Assembly (NCBI RefSeq): GCF_051014445.1
Contig: NW_027488368.1
Location: 496,001 to 560,000 of the forward strand
Direction: 5' to 3'
DNA from: Colletes latitarsis
Taxonomy: Eukaryota; Arthropoda; Insecta; Hymenoptera; Colletidae
Length of the DNA stretch: 64,000 bases
The notes beneath the pieces are model-generated. The model ran no database searches. It had not been told where the DNA came from and worked only from the letters and a program-made list of their open reading frames with translations. Within the stretch, counting starts at the first letter, position 1. Each line of letters starts with the position of its first letter. The position numbers were made by a program, and so were the translations under genes. Below, piece after piece: positions 11,399 through 25,094 of the stretch.

Positions 11399-14300
11399 TC
11401 ATACTTTCGCATTCTTCACATACTTGTTGAACGGATCCTGGGTTTTTTCTGGTGTGGATCACGTAGTAATGTGGTACCACACTGGAACAGTCGATTAAAC
11501 CTGGTTTCCATCAATATCTTAGAGGACAACGCAAGTTAGGTCTGGGATAGGACTGGGATTTGCCCTCATCAGGCTCATACTTTCGCGTTTTTCACATACT
11601 TGTTGAACAGATCCTGGGTTTTTTCTGGTTTGTATCACGTAGTAGTGTGGTACCACACCGGAACAGTCCATTAAACCTGGTTTGGATCAATATTTTAGAG
11701 GATAACGCATGTTTGGTCTAGGTTAGCCCTGGGATTTTCACTCATCAGACACATACTTTCGCATTCCTCACATACTTGCTGAACGGATCCTGGGTTTTTT
11801 CTGGTTTGGATCACGTAGTAATGTGGGACCACACTGGAACAGTCGATTAAACCTGGTTTCCATCAATATCTTAGAGGACAACGCAAGTTAGGTCTGGGAT
11901 AGGACTGGGATTTGCCCGCATCAGGGTCATACTTTCGCGTTTTTCACATACTTGTTGAACAGATCCTGGGTTTTTTCTGGTTTGTATCACGTAGTAGTGT
12001 GGTACCACACTGAAACACTCCATTAAACCTGGTTTGGATCAATATTTTAGAGGATAACGCATGTTTGGTCTAGGTTAGCCCTGGGATTTTCACTCATCAG
12101 ACACATACTTTCGCATTCTTCACATACTTGTTGAACTGATCCTGGGTTTTTTCTGGTTTGGATCACGTAGTAATGTGGTACCACACTGAAACAGTCCATT
12201 AAACCTGGTTTCGCTCAATATTTTAGAGGATAACGCATGTTTGGTCTAGGTTAGGTCTGGGATTTGCTCTCATCAGGCTCATTCTTTCGCATATTTCTCA
12301 TACTTGATGGCTAGATCCTGGGCTTTTCTGGATTGCATCACGTAGTAATGTAGTACCACACTGAAACAGTCGATTAAACCTGGTTTCGATCAATATTTTA
12401 GAGGACAACGCAAGTTAGGTCTGGGATAGGTCTGGGATTTGACCTCATCAGACTCATACTTTCGCACACTTCACATACTCGTTGAACAGATCCTGGGTTA
12501 TTTTCTGGTTTGGATCACGTAGTAATGTGGGACCACACTGAAACAGTCAATTAAACCTGGTTTCGATCAATATTTTAGAGAATAATTCATGTTAGGTCTA
12601 GGTTAGGTCTGGGATTTGCTCTCATCAGGCTCATTCTTTAGCATATTTCTCATACTTGATGGCTATATCCTGGGCTATTTCTGGATTGGATCACGTAGTA
12701 AAGTGGTACCACACTGAAACATTCAATGAAACCTGGTCTGGCTAAATATTTTAGAGCATAACGCATCTTAGGTCTGGGTTAGGTCTAAGATTTGCCCTCA
12801 TGAGGCTCACAGTTTCGCGTTTTTCACTTTCTTGTTGAACAGATCCTGGGTTTTGTCTGGTTTGGATCACGAAGTAGTGTGGTACCACACTGAAACAGTC
12901 CATTAATCCTGGTTTCGCTCAATATTTTAGAGGATAACGCATGTTAGGTCTAGGTTAGGTCTGGGATTTGCTCTCATCAGGCTCATTCTTTCGCATTCTT
13001 CACATACTTGTTGAACTGATCCTGGGTTATTTTCTGGTTTGGATCACGTAGTAATATGGGACCACACTGAAACAGTCAATTAAACCTGGTTTCGATCAAT
13101 ATTTTAGAGAATAATTCATGTTAGGTCTAGGTTAGGTCTGGGATTTGACCTCATCAGACTCATACTTTCGCACACTTCACATACTCGTTGAACAGATCCT
13201 GGGTTTTGTCTGGTTTGGATCACGAAGTAGTGTGGTACCACACTGAAACAGTCCATTAATCCTGGTTTCGCTCAATATTTTAGAGGATAACGCATGTTAG
13301 GTCTAGGTTAGGTCTGGGATTTTCACTCATCAGACTCATACTTTCGCATTCTTCACATACTTGTTGAACGGATCCTGGGTCTTTTCTGGTGTGGATCACG
13401 TAGTAATGTGGTACCACACTGAAACAGTCGATTAAACCTGGTTTCGATCAATATTTTAGAGGACAACGCAAGTTAGGTCTGGGATAGGTCTGGGATTTGC
13501 CCTCATCAGGCTCATACTTTCGCATATTTCTCATACTTCAAGGCTAGATCCTGGGCTGTTTCTGGATTGTATCACGTAGTAATGTGGTACCACGCTGAAA
13601 CAGTCAATTACACCTGGTTTCGATCAATATTTTAGCGGATAACGCAAGTTAGGTCTGGGTTAGGTCTAAGATTTGCCCTCATCAGGCTCACAGTTTAGCG
13701 TTTTTCACGTACTTGTTGAACAGATCCTGGGTTTTTTCTGGTTTGGATCACGAGGTAATGAAGTACAACACTGAAACAGTCGATTAAACCTGGTTTCGAT
13801 CAATATTTTAGAGGATAACGCAAGTTAGGTCTGGGATAGGTCTGGGATTTGACCTCATCAGACTCATACTTTCGCACACTTCACATACTCCTTGAACAGA
13901 TCCTGGGTTATTTTCTGGTCTGGATCGCATAGTAATGTGGTACCACACTGAAACAGTCGATTAAACCAGGTTTCGATCAATATTTTTGAGGATAACGCAT
14001 GTTAGGTCTAGGTTAGCCCTGGGATTTTCATTCATCAGACTCATACTATCGCATTCTTCACATACTTGTTGAACGGAACCTGGGTTTTTTCTAGTTTGGA
14101 TCACGTAGTAATGTGGTACCACACTGAAACATTCAATTAAACCTGGTCTTGATAAATATTTTGGAGAATAACGCATGCTAGGTCTGGGTTAGGTCTAGGA
14201 TTTGCCCTCATCAGGCTCATACTTTCGCATATTTCTCATACTTCATGGCTAGATCCTGGGCTATTTCTGGATTGGATCACGTAGTAATGTGGGTACCACA

Positions 14301-16441
14301 CTGAAACAGTCAATTGAACCTGGTTTTGATCAATATTTTAGAGAATAATTCATGTTAGGTCTAGGTTAGGTCAGGGATTTGCTCTCATCAGGCTCATTCT
14401 TTCGCATATTTCTCATACTTCAAGGCTAGATCCTGGGCTGTTTCTGGATTGTATCACGTAGTAATGTGGTACCACACTGAAACAGTCGATTAAACCTGGT
14501 TTCGATCAATATTTTAGAGGATAACGCAAGCTAGGTCTAGGTTAGGCCTGAGATTTTCACTGATCAGACTCATACTTTCGCACACTTCACATACTCGTTG
14601 AACAGATCATGGGTTTTTTCTGGTTTGGGTCACGTAGTAATGTGGTACCACACTGAAACAGTCGATTAAACCTGGTTTCGATCAATATTTTAGAGGATAA
14701 CGCAAGCTAGGTCTAGGTTAGGCCTGGGATTTTCACTGATCAGACTCATACTTTCGCATTCTGCACATACTTGTTGAACGGATCCTGGGTTTTTTCTGGT
14801 TTGGATCACGTAGTAATGTGGGACCACACTGGAACAGTCGATTAAACCTGGTTTCCATCAATATCTTAGAGGACAACGCAAGTTAGGTCTGGGATAGGAC
14901 TGGGATTTGCCCTCATCAGGCTCATACTTTCGCGTTTTTCACATACTTGTTGAACAGATCCTGGGTCTTTTCTGGTTTGTATCACGTAGTAGTGTGGTAC
15001 CACACTGAAACAGTCCATTAAACCTGGTTTGGATCAATATTTTAGAGGATAACGCATGTTTGGTCTAGGTTAGCCCTGGGATTTTCACTCATCAGACACA
15101 TACTTTCGCATTCTTCACATACTTGTTGAACGGATCCTGGGTTTTTTCTGGTTTGGATCACGTAGTAATGTGGGACCACACTGGAACAGTCGATTAAACC
15201 TGGTTTCCATCAATATCTTAGAGGACAACGCAAGTTAGGTCTGGGATAGGACTGGGATTTGCCCTCATCAGGCTCATACTTTCGCGTTTTTCACATACTT
15301 GTTGAACAGATCCTGGGTTTTTTCTGGTTTGTATCACGTAGTAGTGTGGTACCACACAGAAACAGTCCATTAAACCTGGTTTGGATGAATATTTTAGAGG
15401 ATAACGCATGTTTGGTCTAGGTTAGCCCTGGGATTTTCACTCATCAGACACATACTTTCGCATTCTTCACATACTTGTTGAACTGATCCTGGGTTTTTTC
15501 TGGTTTGGATCACGTAGTAATGTGGTACCACACTGAAACAGTCCATTAAACCTGGTTTCGCTCAATATTTTAGAGGATAACGCATGTTTGGACTAGGTTA
15601 GGTCTGGGATTTGCTCTCATCAGGCTCATTCTTTCGCATATTTCTCATACTTGATGGCTAGATCCTGGGCTTTTCTGGATTGCATCACGTAGTAATGTAG
15701 TACCACACTGAAACAGTCGATTAAACCTGGTTTCGATCAATATTTTAGAGGACAACGCAAGTTAGGTCTGGGATAGGACTGGGATTTGACCTCATCAGAC
15801 TCATACTTTCGCGTTTTTCACATACTTGTTGAACAGATCCTGGGTTTTTTCTGGTTTGTATCACGTAGTAGTGTGGTACCACACAGAAACAGTCCATTAA
15901 ACCTGGTTTGGATCAATATTTTAGAGGATAACGCATGTTTGGTCTAGGTTAGCCCTGGGATTTTCACTCATCAGACACATACTTTCGCACACTTCACATA
16001 CTCGTTGAACAGATCCTGGGTTATTTTCTGGTTTGGATCACGCAGTAATGTGGGACCACACTGAAACAGTCAATTAAACCTGGTTTCGATCAATATTTTA
16101 GAGAATAATTCATGTTAGGTCTAGGTTAGGTCTGGGATTTGCTCTCATCAGGCTCATTCTTTCGCATATTTCTCATACTTGATGGCTAGATCCTGGGCTA
16201 TTTCTGGATTGGATCACGTAGTAAAGTGGTACCACACTGAAACATTCAATGAAACCTGGTCTGGCTAAATATTTTAGAGCATAACGCATCTTAGGTCTGG
16301 GTTAGGTCTAAGATTTGCCCTCATCAGGCTCACAGTTTCGCGTTTTTCACTATCTTGTTGAACAGATCCTGGGTTTTGTCTGGTTTGGATCACGAAGTAG
16401 TGTGGTACCACACTGAAACAGTCCATTAATCCTGGTTTCGC

Positions 16442-18554
16442 TCAATATTTTAGAGGATAACGCATGTTAGGTGTAGGTTAGGTCTGGGATTTTCACTCAT
16501 CAGACTCATACTTTCGCATTCTTCACATACTTGTTGAACGGATCCTGGGTTTTTTCTGGTGTGGATCACGTAGTAATGTGGTACCACACTGAAACAGTCG
16601 ATTAAACCTGGTTTCGATCAATATTTTAGAGGACAACGCAAGTTAGGTCTGGGATAGGTCTGGGATTTGACCTCATCAGACTCATACTTTCGCACACTTC
16701 ACATACTCGTTGAACAGATCCTGGGTTATTTTCTGGTTTGGATCACGTAGTAATGTGGGACCACACTGAAACAGTCAATTAAACCTGGTTTCGATCAATA
16801 TTTTAGAGAATAATTCATGTTAGGTCTAGGTTAGGTCTGGGATTTGCTCTCATCAGGCTCATTCTTTCGCATATTTCTCATACTTGATGGCTAGATCCTG
16901 GGCTATTTCTGGATTGGATCACGTAGTAAAGTGGTACCACACTGAAACATTCAATGAAACCTGGTCTGGATAAATATTTTAGAGCATAACGCATCTTAGG
17001 TCTGGGTTAGGTCTAAGATTTGCCCTCATCAGGCTCACAGTTTCGCGTTTTTCACTTTCTTGTTGAACAGATCCAGGGTTTTGTCTGGTTTGGATCACGA
17101 AGTAGTGTGGTACCACACTGAAACAGTCCATTAATCCGTGTTTCGCTCAATATTTTAGAGGATAACGCATGTTAGGTCTAGGTTAGGTCTGGGATTTGCT
17201 CTCATCAGGCTCATTCTTTCGCATTCTTCACATACTTGTTGAACTGATCCTGGGTTTTTTCTGGTTTGGATCACGTAGTAGTGTGGTACCACACTGAAAC
17301 AGTCCATTAAACCTGGTTTCGCTCAATATTTTAGAGGATAACGCAAGTTAAGTCTGGGATAGGTCTGGGATTTGCCCTCATCAGGCTCATACTTTCGCAT
17401 CCTTCACATACTTGTTGAACGGATCCTGGGTTTTTTCTGGTTTGGATCACGTAGTAATGTGGTACCACACTGAAACAGTCCATCAAACCTGGTTTCGATC
17501 AATATTTTAGAGGATAACGCATGTTTGGTCTAGGTAAGGCCTGAGATTTTCACTGATCAGACTCATACTTTCGCACACTTCACATACCCGTTGAACAGAT
17601 CATGGGTTTTTTCTGGTTTGGGTCACGTAGTAATGTGGTACCACACTGAAACAGTCGATTAAACCTGGTTTCGATCAATATTTTAGAGGATAACGCAAGC
17701 TAGGTCTAGGTTAGGCCTGAGATTTTCACTGATCAGACTCATACTTTCGCACACTTCACATACTCGTTGAACAGATCATGGGTTTTTTCTGGTTTGGGTC
17801 ACGTAGTAATGTGGTACCACACTGAAACAGTCGATTAAACCTGGTTTCGATCAATATTTTAGAGGATAACGCAAGCTAGGTCTAGGTTAGGCCTGGGATT
17901 TTCACTGATCAGACTCATACTTTCGCATTCTGCACATACTTGTTGAACGGATCCTGGGTTTTTTCTGGTTTGGATCACGTAGTAATGTGGGACCACACTG
18001 GAACAGTCGATTAAACCTGGTTTCCATCAATATCTTAGAGGACAACGCAAGTTAGGTCTGGGATAGGACTGGGATTTGCCCTCATCAGGCTCATACTTTC
18101 GCGTTTTTCACATACTTGTTGAACAGATCCTGGGTTTTTTCTGGTTTGTATCACGTAGTAGTGTGGTACCACACTGGAACAGTCCATTAAACCTGGTTTG
18201 GATCAATATTTTAGAGGATAACGCATGTTTGGTCTAGGTTAGCCCTGGGATTTTCACTCATCAGACACATACTTTCGCATTCTTCACATACTTGTTGAAC
18301 GGATCCTGGGTTTTTTCTGGTTTGGATCACGTAGTAATGTGGGACCACACTGGAACAGTCGATTAAACCTGGTTTCCATCAATATCTTAGAGGACAACGC
18401 AAGTTAGGTCTGGGATAGGACTGGGATTTGCCCTCATCAGGCTCATACTTTCGCGTTTTTCACATACTAGTTGAACAGATCCTGGGTTTTTTCTGGTTTG
18501 AATCACGTTGTAGTGTGGTACCACACTGAAGCAGTCCATTAAACCTGGTTTGGA
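16442..18554 (+). repeat. 12-monomer higher-order repeat, first tandem copy
   Basis: It matches the following 2.1 kb at an offset of 2113 bp (12 x 176 + 1). Shared private variants include GATCCAGGGTTTTG (17069, 19182), TTAATCCGTGTTTCG, and CATACTAGTTGAAC at the end of both copies. A few substitutions separate them (CATACCCG/CATACTCG; GATCACGTAG/GATGACGAAG). Boundaries are approximate. Confidence 0.9.
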
Positions 18555-20667
18555 TCAATATTTTAGAGGATAACGCATGTTAGGTGTAGGTTAGGTCTGG
18601 GATTTTCACTCATCAGACTCATACTTTCGCATTCTTCACATACTTGTTGAACGGATCCTGGGTTTTTTCTGGTGTGGATCACGTAGTAATGTGGTACCAC
18701 ACTGAAACAGTCGATTAAACCTGGTTTCGATCAATATTTTAGAGGACAACGCAAGTTAGGTCTGGGATAGGTCTGGGATTTGACCTCATCAGACTCATAC
18801 TTTCGCACACTTCACATACTCGTTGAACAGATCCTGGGTTATTTTCTGGTTTGGATGACGAAGTAATGTGGGACCACACTGAAACAGTCAATTAAACCTG
18901 GTTTCGATCAATATTTTAGAGAATAATTCATGTTAGGTCTAGGTTAGGTCTGGGATTTGCTCTCATCAGGCTCATTCTTTCGCATATTTCTCATACTTGA
19001 TGGCTAGATCCTGGGCTATTTCTGGATTGGATCACGTAGTAAAGTGGTACCACACTGAAACATTCAATGAAACCTGGTCTGGATAAATATTTTAGAGCAT
19101 AACGCATCTTAGGTCTGGGTTAGGTCTAAGATTTGCCCTCATCAGGCTCACAGTTTCGCGTTTTTCACTTTCTTGTTGAACAGATCCAGGGTTTTGTCTG
19201 GTTTGGATCACGAAGTAGTGTGGTACCACACTGAAACAGTCCATTAATCCGTGTTTCGCTCAATATTTTAGAGGATAACGCATGTTAGGTCTAGGTTAGG
19301 TCTGGGATTTGCTCTCATCAGGCTCATTCCTTCGCATTCTTCACATACTTGTTGAACTGATCCTGGGTTTTTTCTGGTTTGGATCACGTAGTAGTGTGGT
19401 ACCACACTGAAACAGTCCATTAAACCTGGTTTCGCTCAATATTTTAGAGGATAACGCAAGTTAAGTCTGGGATAGGTCTGGGATTTGCCCTCATCAGGCT
19501 CATACTTTCGCATCCTTCACATACTTGTTGAACGGATCCTGGGTTTTTTCTGGTTTGGATCACGTAGTAATGTGGTACCACACTGAAACAGTCCATCAAA
19601 CCTGGTTTCGATCAATATTTTAGAGGATAACGCATGTTTGGTCTAGGTAAGGCCTGAGATTTTCACTGATCAGACTCATACTTTCGCACACTTCACATAC
19701 TCGTTGAACAGATCATGGGTTTTTTCTGGTTTGGGTCACGTAGTAATGTGGTACCACACTGAAACAGTCGATTAAACCTGGTTTCGATCAATATTTTAGA
19801 GGATAACGCAAGCTAGGTCTAGGTTAGGCCTGAGATTTTCACTGATCAGACTCATACTTTCGCACACTTCACATACTCGTTGAACAGATCATGGGTTTTT
19901 TCTGGTTTGGGTCACGTAGTAATGTGGTACCACACTGAAACAGTCGATTAAACCTGGTTTCGATCAATATTTTAGAGGATAACGCAAGCTAGGTCTAGGT
20001 TAGGCCTGGGATTTTCACTGATCAGACTCATACTTTCGCATTCTGCACATACTTGTTGAACGGATCCTGGGTTTTTTCTGGTTTGGATCACGTAGTAATG
20101 TGGGACCACACTGGAACAGTCGATTAAACCTGGTTTCCATCAATATCTTAGAGGACAACGCAAGTTAGGTCTGGGATAGGACTGGGATTTGCCCTCATCA
20201 GGCTCATACTTTCGCGTTTTTCACATACTTGTTGAACAGATCCTGGGTTTTTTCTGGTTTGTATCACGTAGTAGTGTGGTACCACACTGGAACAGTCCAT
20301 TAAACCTGGTTTGGATCAATATTTTAGAGGATAACGCATGTTTGGTCTAGGTTAGCCCTGGGATTTTCACTCATCAGACACATACTTTCGCATTCTTCAC
20401 ATACTTGTTGAACGGATCCTGGGTTTTTTCTGGTTTGGATCACGTAGTAATGTGGGACCACACTGGAACAGTCGATTAAACCTGGTTTCCATCAATATCT
20501 TAGAGGACAACGCAAGTTAGGTCTGGGATAGGACTGGGATTTGCCCTCATCAGGCTCATACTTTCGCGTTTTTCACATACTAGTTGAACAGATCCTGGGT
20601 TTTTTCTGGTTTGTATCACGTAGTAGTGTGGTACCACACTGAAACAGTCCATTAAACCTGGTTTGGA
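18555..20667 (+). repeat. 12-monomer higher-order repeat, second tandem copy
   Basis: This is the immediate tandem copy of 16442-18554. The match weakens after about 20610 and is lost near 20690, where this copy continues into GTTTGGTCTAGG and the first copy continues into GTTAGGTGTAGG. Confidence 0.88.
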
Positions 20668-20869
20668 TCAATATTTTAGAGGATAACGCATGTTTGGTCT
20701 AGGTTAGCCCTGGGATTTTCACTCATCAGACACATACTTTCGCATTCTTCACATACTTGTTGAACTGATCCTGGGTTTTTTCTGGTTTGGATCACGTAGT
20801 AATGTGGTACCACACTGAAACAGTCCATTAAACCTGGTTTCGCTCAATATTTTAGAGGATAACGCATGT

Positions 20870-22826
20870 TTGGTCTAGGTTAGGTCTGGGATTTGCTCTC
20901 ATCAGGCTCATTCTTTCGCATATTTCTCATACTTGATGGCTAGATCCTGGGCTTTTTCTGGATTGCATCACGTAGCAATGAAGTACAACACTGAAACGGT
21001 CAATTAAACCTGGTTTCGATCAATATTTTAGAGAATAATTCATGTTAGGTCTAGGTTAGGTCTGGGATTTGCCCTCATCAGGCTCATTCTTTCGCATATT
21101 TCACATACTTGATGCCTAGATCCTGGGCTTTTTCTGGATTGCATCACGTAGTAATGAAGTACAACACTGAAACAGTCAATTAAACCTGGTTTCCATCAAT
21201 ATTTTAGAGGACAACGCAAGCTAGGTCTGGGAAAGGCCTGGGATTTGACCTCGTCAGACTCATACTTTCGCAACCCTTCACATACTCGTTGAACAGATCC
21301 TGGGTTATTTTCTGGTTTGGATCACATAGTAATGTGGTACCACACTGAAACAGTCGATTAAACCAGGTTTCGATCAATATTTTAGAGGATAACGCAAGTT
21401 AGGTCTGGGAAAGGTCTGGGATTTGACCTCATCAGACTCATACTTTCGCATTCTTCACATACTTGTTGAACGGATCCTGGGTTGTTTCTGGTTTGGATCA
21501 CGTAGTAATGTGGGACCACACTGAAACAGTCAATTAAACCTGGTTTCGATCAATATTTTAGAGAATAATTCATGTTAGGTCTAGGTTAGGTCTGGGATTT
21601 ACTCACTTCAGGCTCATTCTTTCGCATATTACTCATACTTGATGGCTAGATCCTGGGCTTTTTCTGGATTGGATCACGTAGTAATGTGGGACCACACTGA
21701 AACAATCAATTAAACCTGGTCTTGATAAATATTTTAGAGGATAGCGCATGTAAGGTCTGGGATAGGTCTGGGATTTGCCCACATCAGACTCATTCTTTCG
21801 CACACTTCACATACTCGTTGAACAGATCCTGGGTTATTTTCTGGTTTGGATCACATTGTAATGTGGTACCACATTGAAACACTCGATTAAACCAGGTTTC
21901 GATCAATACTTTTGAGGATAACGCATGTTAGGTCTGGGTTAGGTCTAGGATTTGCCCTCATCAGGCTCATACTTTCGCATATTTCTCATACTTCATGGCT
22001 AGATCCTGGGCTGTTTCTCGATTGTATCACGTAGTAATGCGGTACCACGCTGAAACAGTCAATTAAACCTGGTTTCGATCAATATTTTAGAGGATAACGC
22101 AAGTTAGGTCTGGGATAGGTCTAGGATTTGCCCTCATCAGTCTCTTACTTTCGCATATTTCTCATACTTCATGGCTAGATCCTGGGCTATTTCTGGATTG
22201 GATCACGTAGTAAAGTGATACCACACTGAAACATTTAATGAAACCTGATCTGGATAAATATTTTAGAGGATAACGCATCTTAGGTCTGGGTTAGGTCTAC
22301 GATTCGCCCTCATCAGGCTCACAGTTTAGAGTTTTTCACATACTTCTTGAACAGATCCTGGGTTTTTTCTGGTTTGGATCACGAAGTAGTGTGGTACCAC
22401 ACTGAAACAGTCCATTAAACCTGGTTTCGCTCAATATTTTAGAGGATAACGCATGTTAGGTCTAGGGTAGGTGTGGGATTTGCTCTCATCAGGCTCATTC
22501 TTTCGCATATTTCTCATACTTGATGGCTAGATCCTGGGCTTTTTCTGGATTGCATCACGTAGTAATGTAGTACCACACTGAAACAGTCAATGAAACCTGG
22601 TTTCCATCAATATTTTAGAGGACAACGCAAGTTAGGTCTAGGTGAGTCCTGAGATTTTCACTGATCAGACTCATACTATCGCATCCTTCACATACTTGTT
22701 GAACGGATCCTGGGTTTTTTCTAGTTTGTATCACGTAGTAATGTGGTACCACACTGAAACAGTCCATTAAACCTGGTTTGGATCAATATTTTAGAGGATA
22801 ACGCATGTTAGGTCTAGGTTAGGCCT
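20870..22826 (+). repeat. Higher-order satellite segment, longer copy (pairs with 22985-24763)
   Basis: Shares private variants with 22985-24763: GATGCCTAGATCC, TTTACTCACTTCAGG, GATTCGCCCTCATC and CAGTTTAGAGTTTTTC. The offset falls from 2115 to 1937 bp because this copy has one extra monomer (about 21262-21437). That monomer contains CAACCCTTCAC and GATCACATAG. Confidence 0.85.
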
Positions 22827-22984
22827 GGGATTTTCACTCATCAGACTCATACTTTCGCATTCTTCACATACTTGTTGAACGGATCCTGGGTTATTTCTGG
22901 TTTGGATCACGTAGTAATGTGGGACCACACTGAAACAGTCAATTAAGCCTGGTTTCGATCAATATTTTAGAGAATAATTCATGT

Positions 22985-24763
22985 TAGGTCTAGGTTAGGT
23001 CAGGGATTTGCTCTCATAAGGCTCATTCTTTCGCATATTTCTCATACTTGATGGCTAGATCCTGGGCTTTTTCTGGATTGCATCACCTAGTAATGAAGTA
23101 CAACACTGAAACAGTCAATTAAACCTGGTTGCGATCAATATTTTAGAGAATAATTCATGTTAGGTCTAGGTTAGGTCTGGGATTTGCCCTCATCAGGCTC
23201 ATTCTTTCGCATATTTCACATACTTGATGCCTAGATCCTGGGCTTTTTCTGGATTGCATCACGTAGTAATGAAGTACAACACTGAAACAGTCAATTAAAC
23301 CTGGTTTCCATCAATATTTTAGAGGACAACGCAAGCTAGGTCTGGGAAAGGCCTGGGATTTGACCTCGTCAGACTCATACTTTCGCATTCTTCACATACT
23401 TGTTGAACGGATCCTGGGTTGTTTCTGGTTTGGATCACGTAGTAATGTGGTACCACACTGAAACAGTCAATTAAACCTGGTTTCGATCAATATTTTAGAG
23501 AATAATTCATGTTAGGTCTAGGTTAGGTCTGGGATTTACTCACTTCAGGCTCATTCTTTCGCATATTACTCATACTTGATGGCTAGATCCTGGGCTTTTT
23601 CTGGATTGGATCACGTAGTAATGTGGGACCACACTGAAACAATCAATTAAACCTGGTCTTAATAAATATTTTAGAGGATAGCGCATGTAAGGTCTGGGAT
23701 AGGTCTGGGATTTGCCCACATCAGACTCATTCTTTCGCACACTTCACATACTCGTTGAACAGATCCTGGGTTATTTTCTGGTTTGGATCACATTGTAATG
23801 TGGTACCACATTGAAACACTCGATTAAACCAGGTTTCGATCAATACTTTTGAGGATAACGCATGTTAGGTCTGGGTTAGGTCTAGGATTTGCCCTCATCA
23901 GGCTCACACTTTCGCATATTTCTCATACTTCATGGCTAGATCCTGGGCTGTTTCTCGATTGTATCACGTAGTAATGCGGTCCCACGCTGAAACAGTCAAT
24001 TAAACCTGGTTTCGATCAATATTTTAGAGGATAACGCAAGTTAGGTCTGGGATAGGTCTAGGATTTGCCCTCATCAGTCTCTTACTTTCGCATATTTCTC
24101 ATACTTCATGGCTAGATCCTGGGCTATTTCTGGATTGGATCACGTAGTAAAGTGATACCACACTGAAACATTTAATGAAACCTGATCTGGATAAATATTT
24201 TAGAGGATAACGCATCTTAGGTCTGTGTTAGGTCTACGATTCGCCCTCATCAGGCTCACAGTTTAGAGTTTTTCACATACTTCTTGAACAGATCCTGGGT
24301 TTTTTCTGGTTTGGATCACGAAGTAGTGTGGTACCACACTGAAACAGTCCATTAAACCTGGTTTCGCTCAATATTTTAGAGGATAACGCATGTTAGGTCT
24401 AGGTTAGGTCTGGGATTTGCTCTCATCAGGCTCATTCTTTCGCATATTTCTCATACTTGATGGCTAGATCCTGGGCTTTTTCTGGATTGCATCACGTAGT
24501 AATGTAGTACCACACTGAAACAGTCAATGAAACCTGGTTTCCATCAATATTTTAGAGGACAACGCAAGTTAGGTCTAGGTAAGTCCTGAGATTTTCACTG
24601 ATCAGACTCATACTATCGCATCCTTCACATACTTGTTGAACGGATCCTGGGTTTTTTCAAGTTTGTATCACGTAGTAATGTGGTACCACACTGAAACAGT
24701 CCATTAAACCTGGTTTGGATCAATATTTTAGAGGATAACGCATGTTAGGTCTAGGTTAGGCCT
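22985..24763 (+). repeat. Higher-order satellite segment, shorter copy, ends at the element 2 junction
   Basis: Paralogue of 20870-22826 with one monomer fewer. The paralogue shows what should follow: after GGTTAGGCCT, position 22827 onward reads GGGATTTTCACTC. Here the same position is replaced by A and then poly(T). The break is therefore inside a telomere-like 11-mer. Confidence 0.87.
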
Positions 24764-24764
24764 A

Positions 24765-25094
24765 TTTTTTTTTTTTTTTTTTTTTGTCGTGGGGAAAATC
24801 TTCGAAAGACTCCCTCCCACCTCCTTTGGGGAGAGGTGGGAGGGGTGTGTGGGATTCCCCGCGCCCGTACAACGACAGGCGCGGGACCTACCCACTAAAA
24901 ACCCCACGGTGACCCTTCGGCACGCTTTGGGAGGATACCGGGAATCGCTCGAAGCATTCTTCCGGTATCCTCCCCGTGCCCGCGCTTTCGCGCCCATCCC
25001 CCGGGGGGACAATCGGTCCCCCCAGTAGACACACTGCCTCATAGCGGCGGGACGGGGCCTCTCCATCCCGCCGCTATCCGTCCCGGGGCCGCGT
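24765..25094 (-). other. 3' untranslated region and poly(A) of element 2
   Basis: Several strong inverted repeats that would form RNA hairpins. GGGAGGATACCGG (24929-24941) pairs with CCGGTATCCTCCC (24962-24974), a perfect 13-bp stem. ATAGCGGCGGGA (25041-25052) pairs with TCCCGCCGCTAT (25066-25077), a 12-bp stem. CTCCCACCTC pairs with GAGGTGGGAG near 24812-24842. The region is conserved in elements 1 and 3. In this clade the 3' end is usually what the ORF2 protein recognises for priming; that role is inferred here. If the reading frame used by elements 1 and 3 is ancestral, the true 3' untranslated region starts further upstream, near 25303. Confidence 0.85.

Larger units (their letters stand above)
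5910..24764 (+). repeat. 176-bp satellite array, block B (G-rich strand on +)
   Basis: About 107 monomers of the same family and orientation as block A. The first bases (5910-5920) are the second copy of the element 1 target duplication. One monomer near 8980 lacks about 14 bp between TCCTGG and ATTGCATCACG. Only one monomer (about 6300-6370) has the TTAACATACATGTTGACC variant that is frequent in blocks C-E. The block ends abruptly at GGTTAGGCCT plus one A, against the poly(T) of element 2. No genes. Confidence 0.97.

Noticed and set aside
13961..14176. Recurrent 61-72-codon frames in the satellite (also 38589, 42283, 43340, 53920, 55678, 62014)
   Set aside because: They read through one monomer. 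They recur only because the DNA repeats, and 176 is not a multiple of 3, so they cannot form longer repeats.
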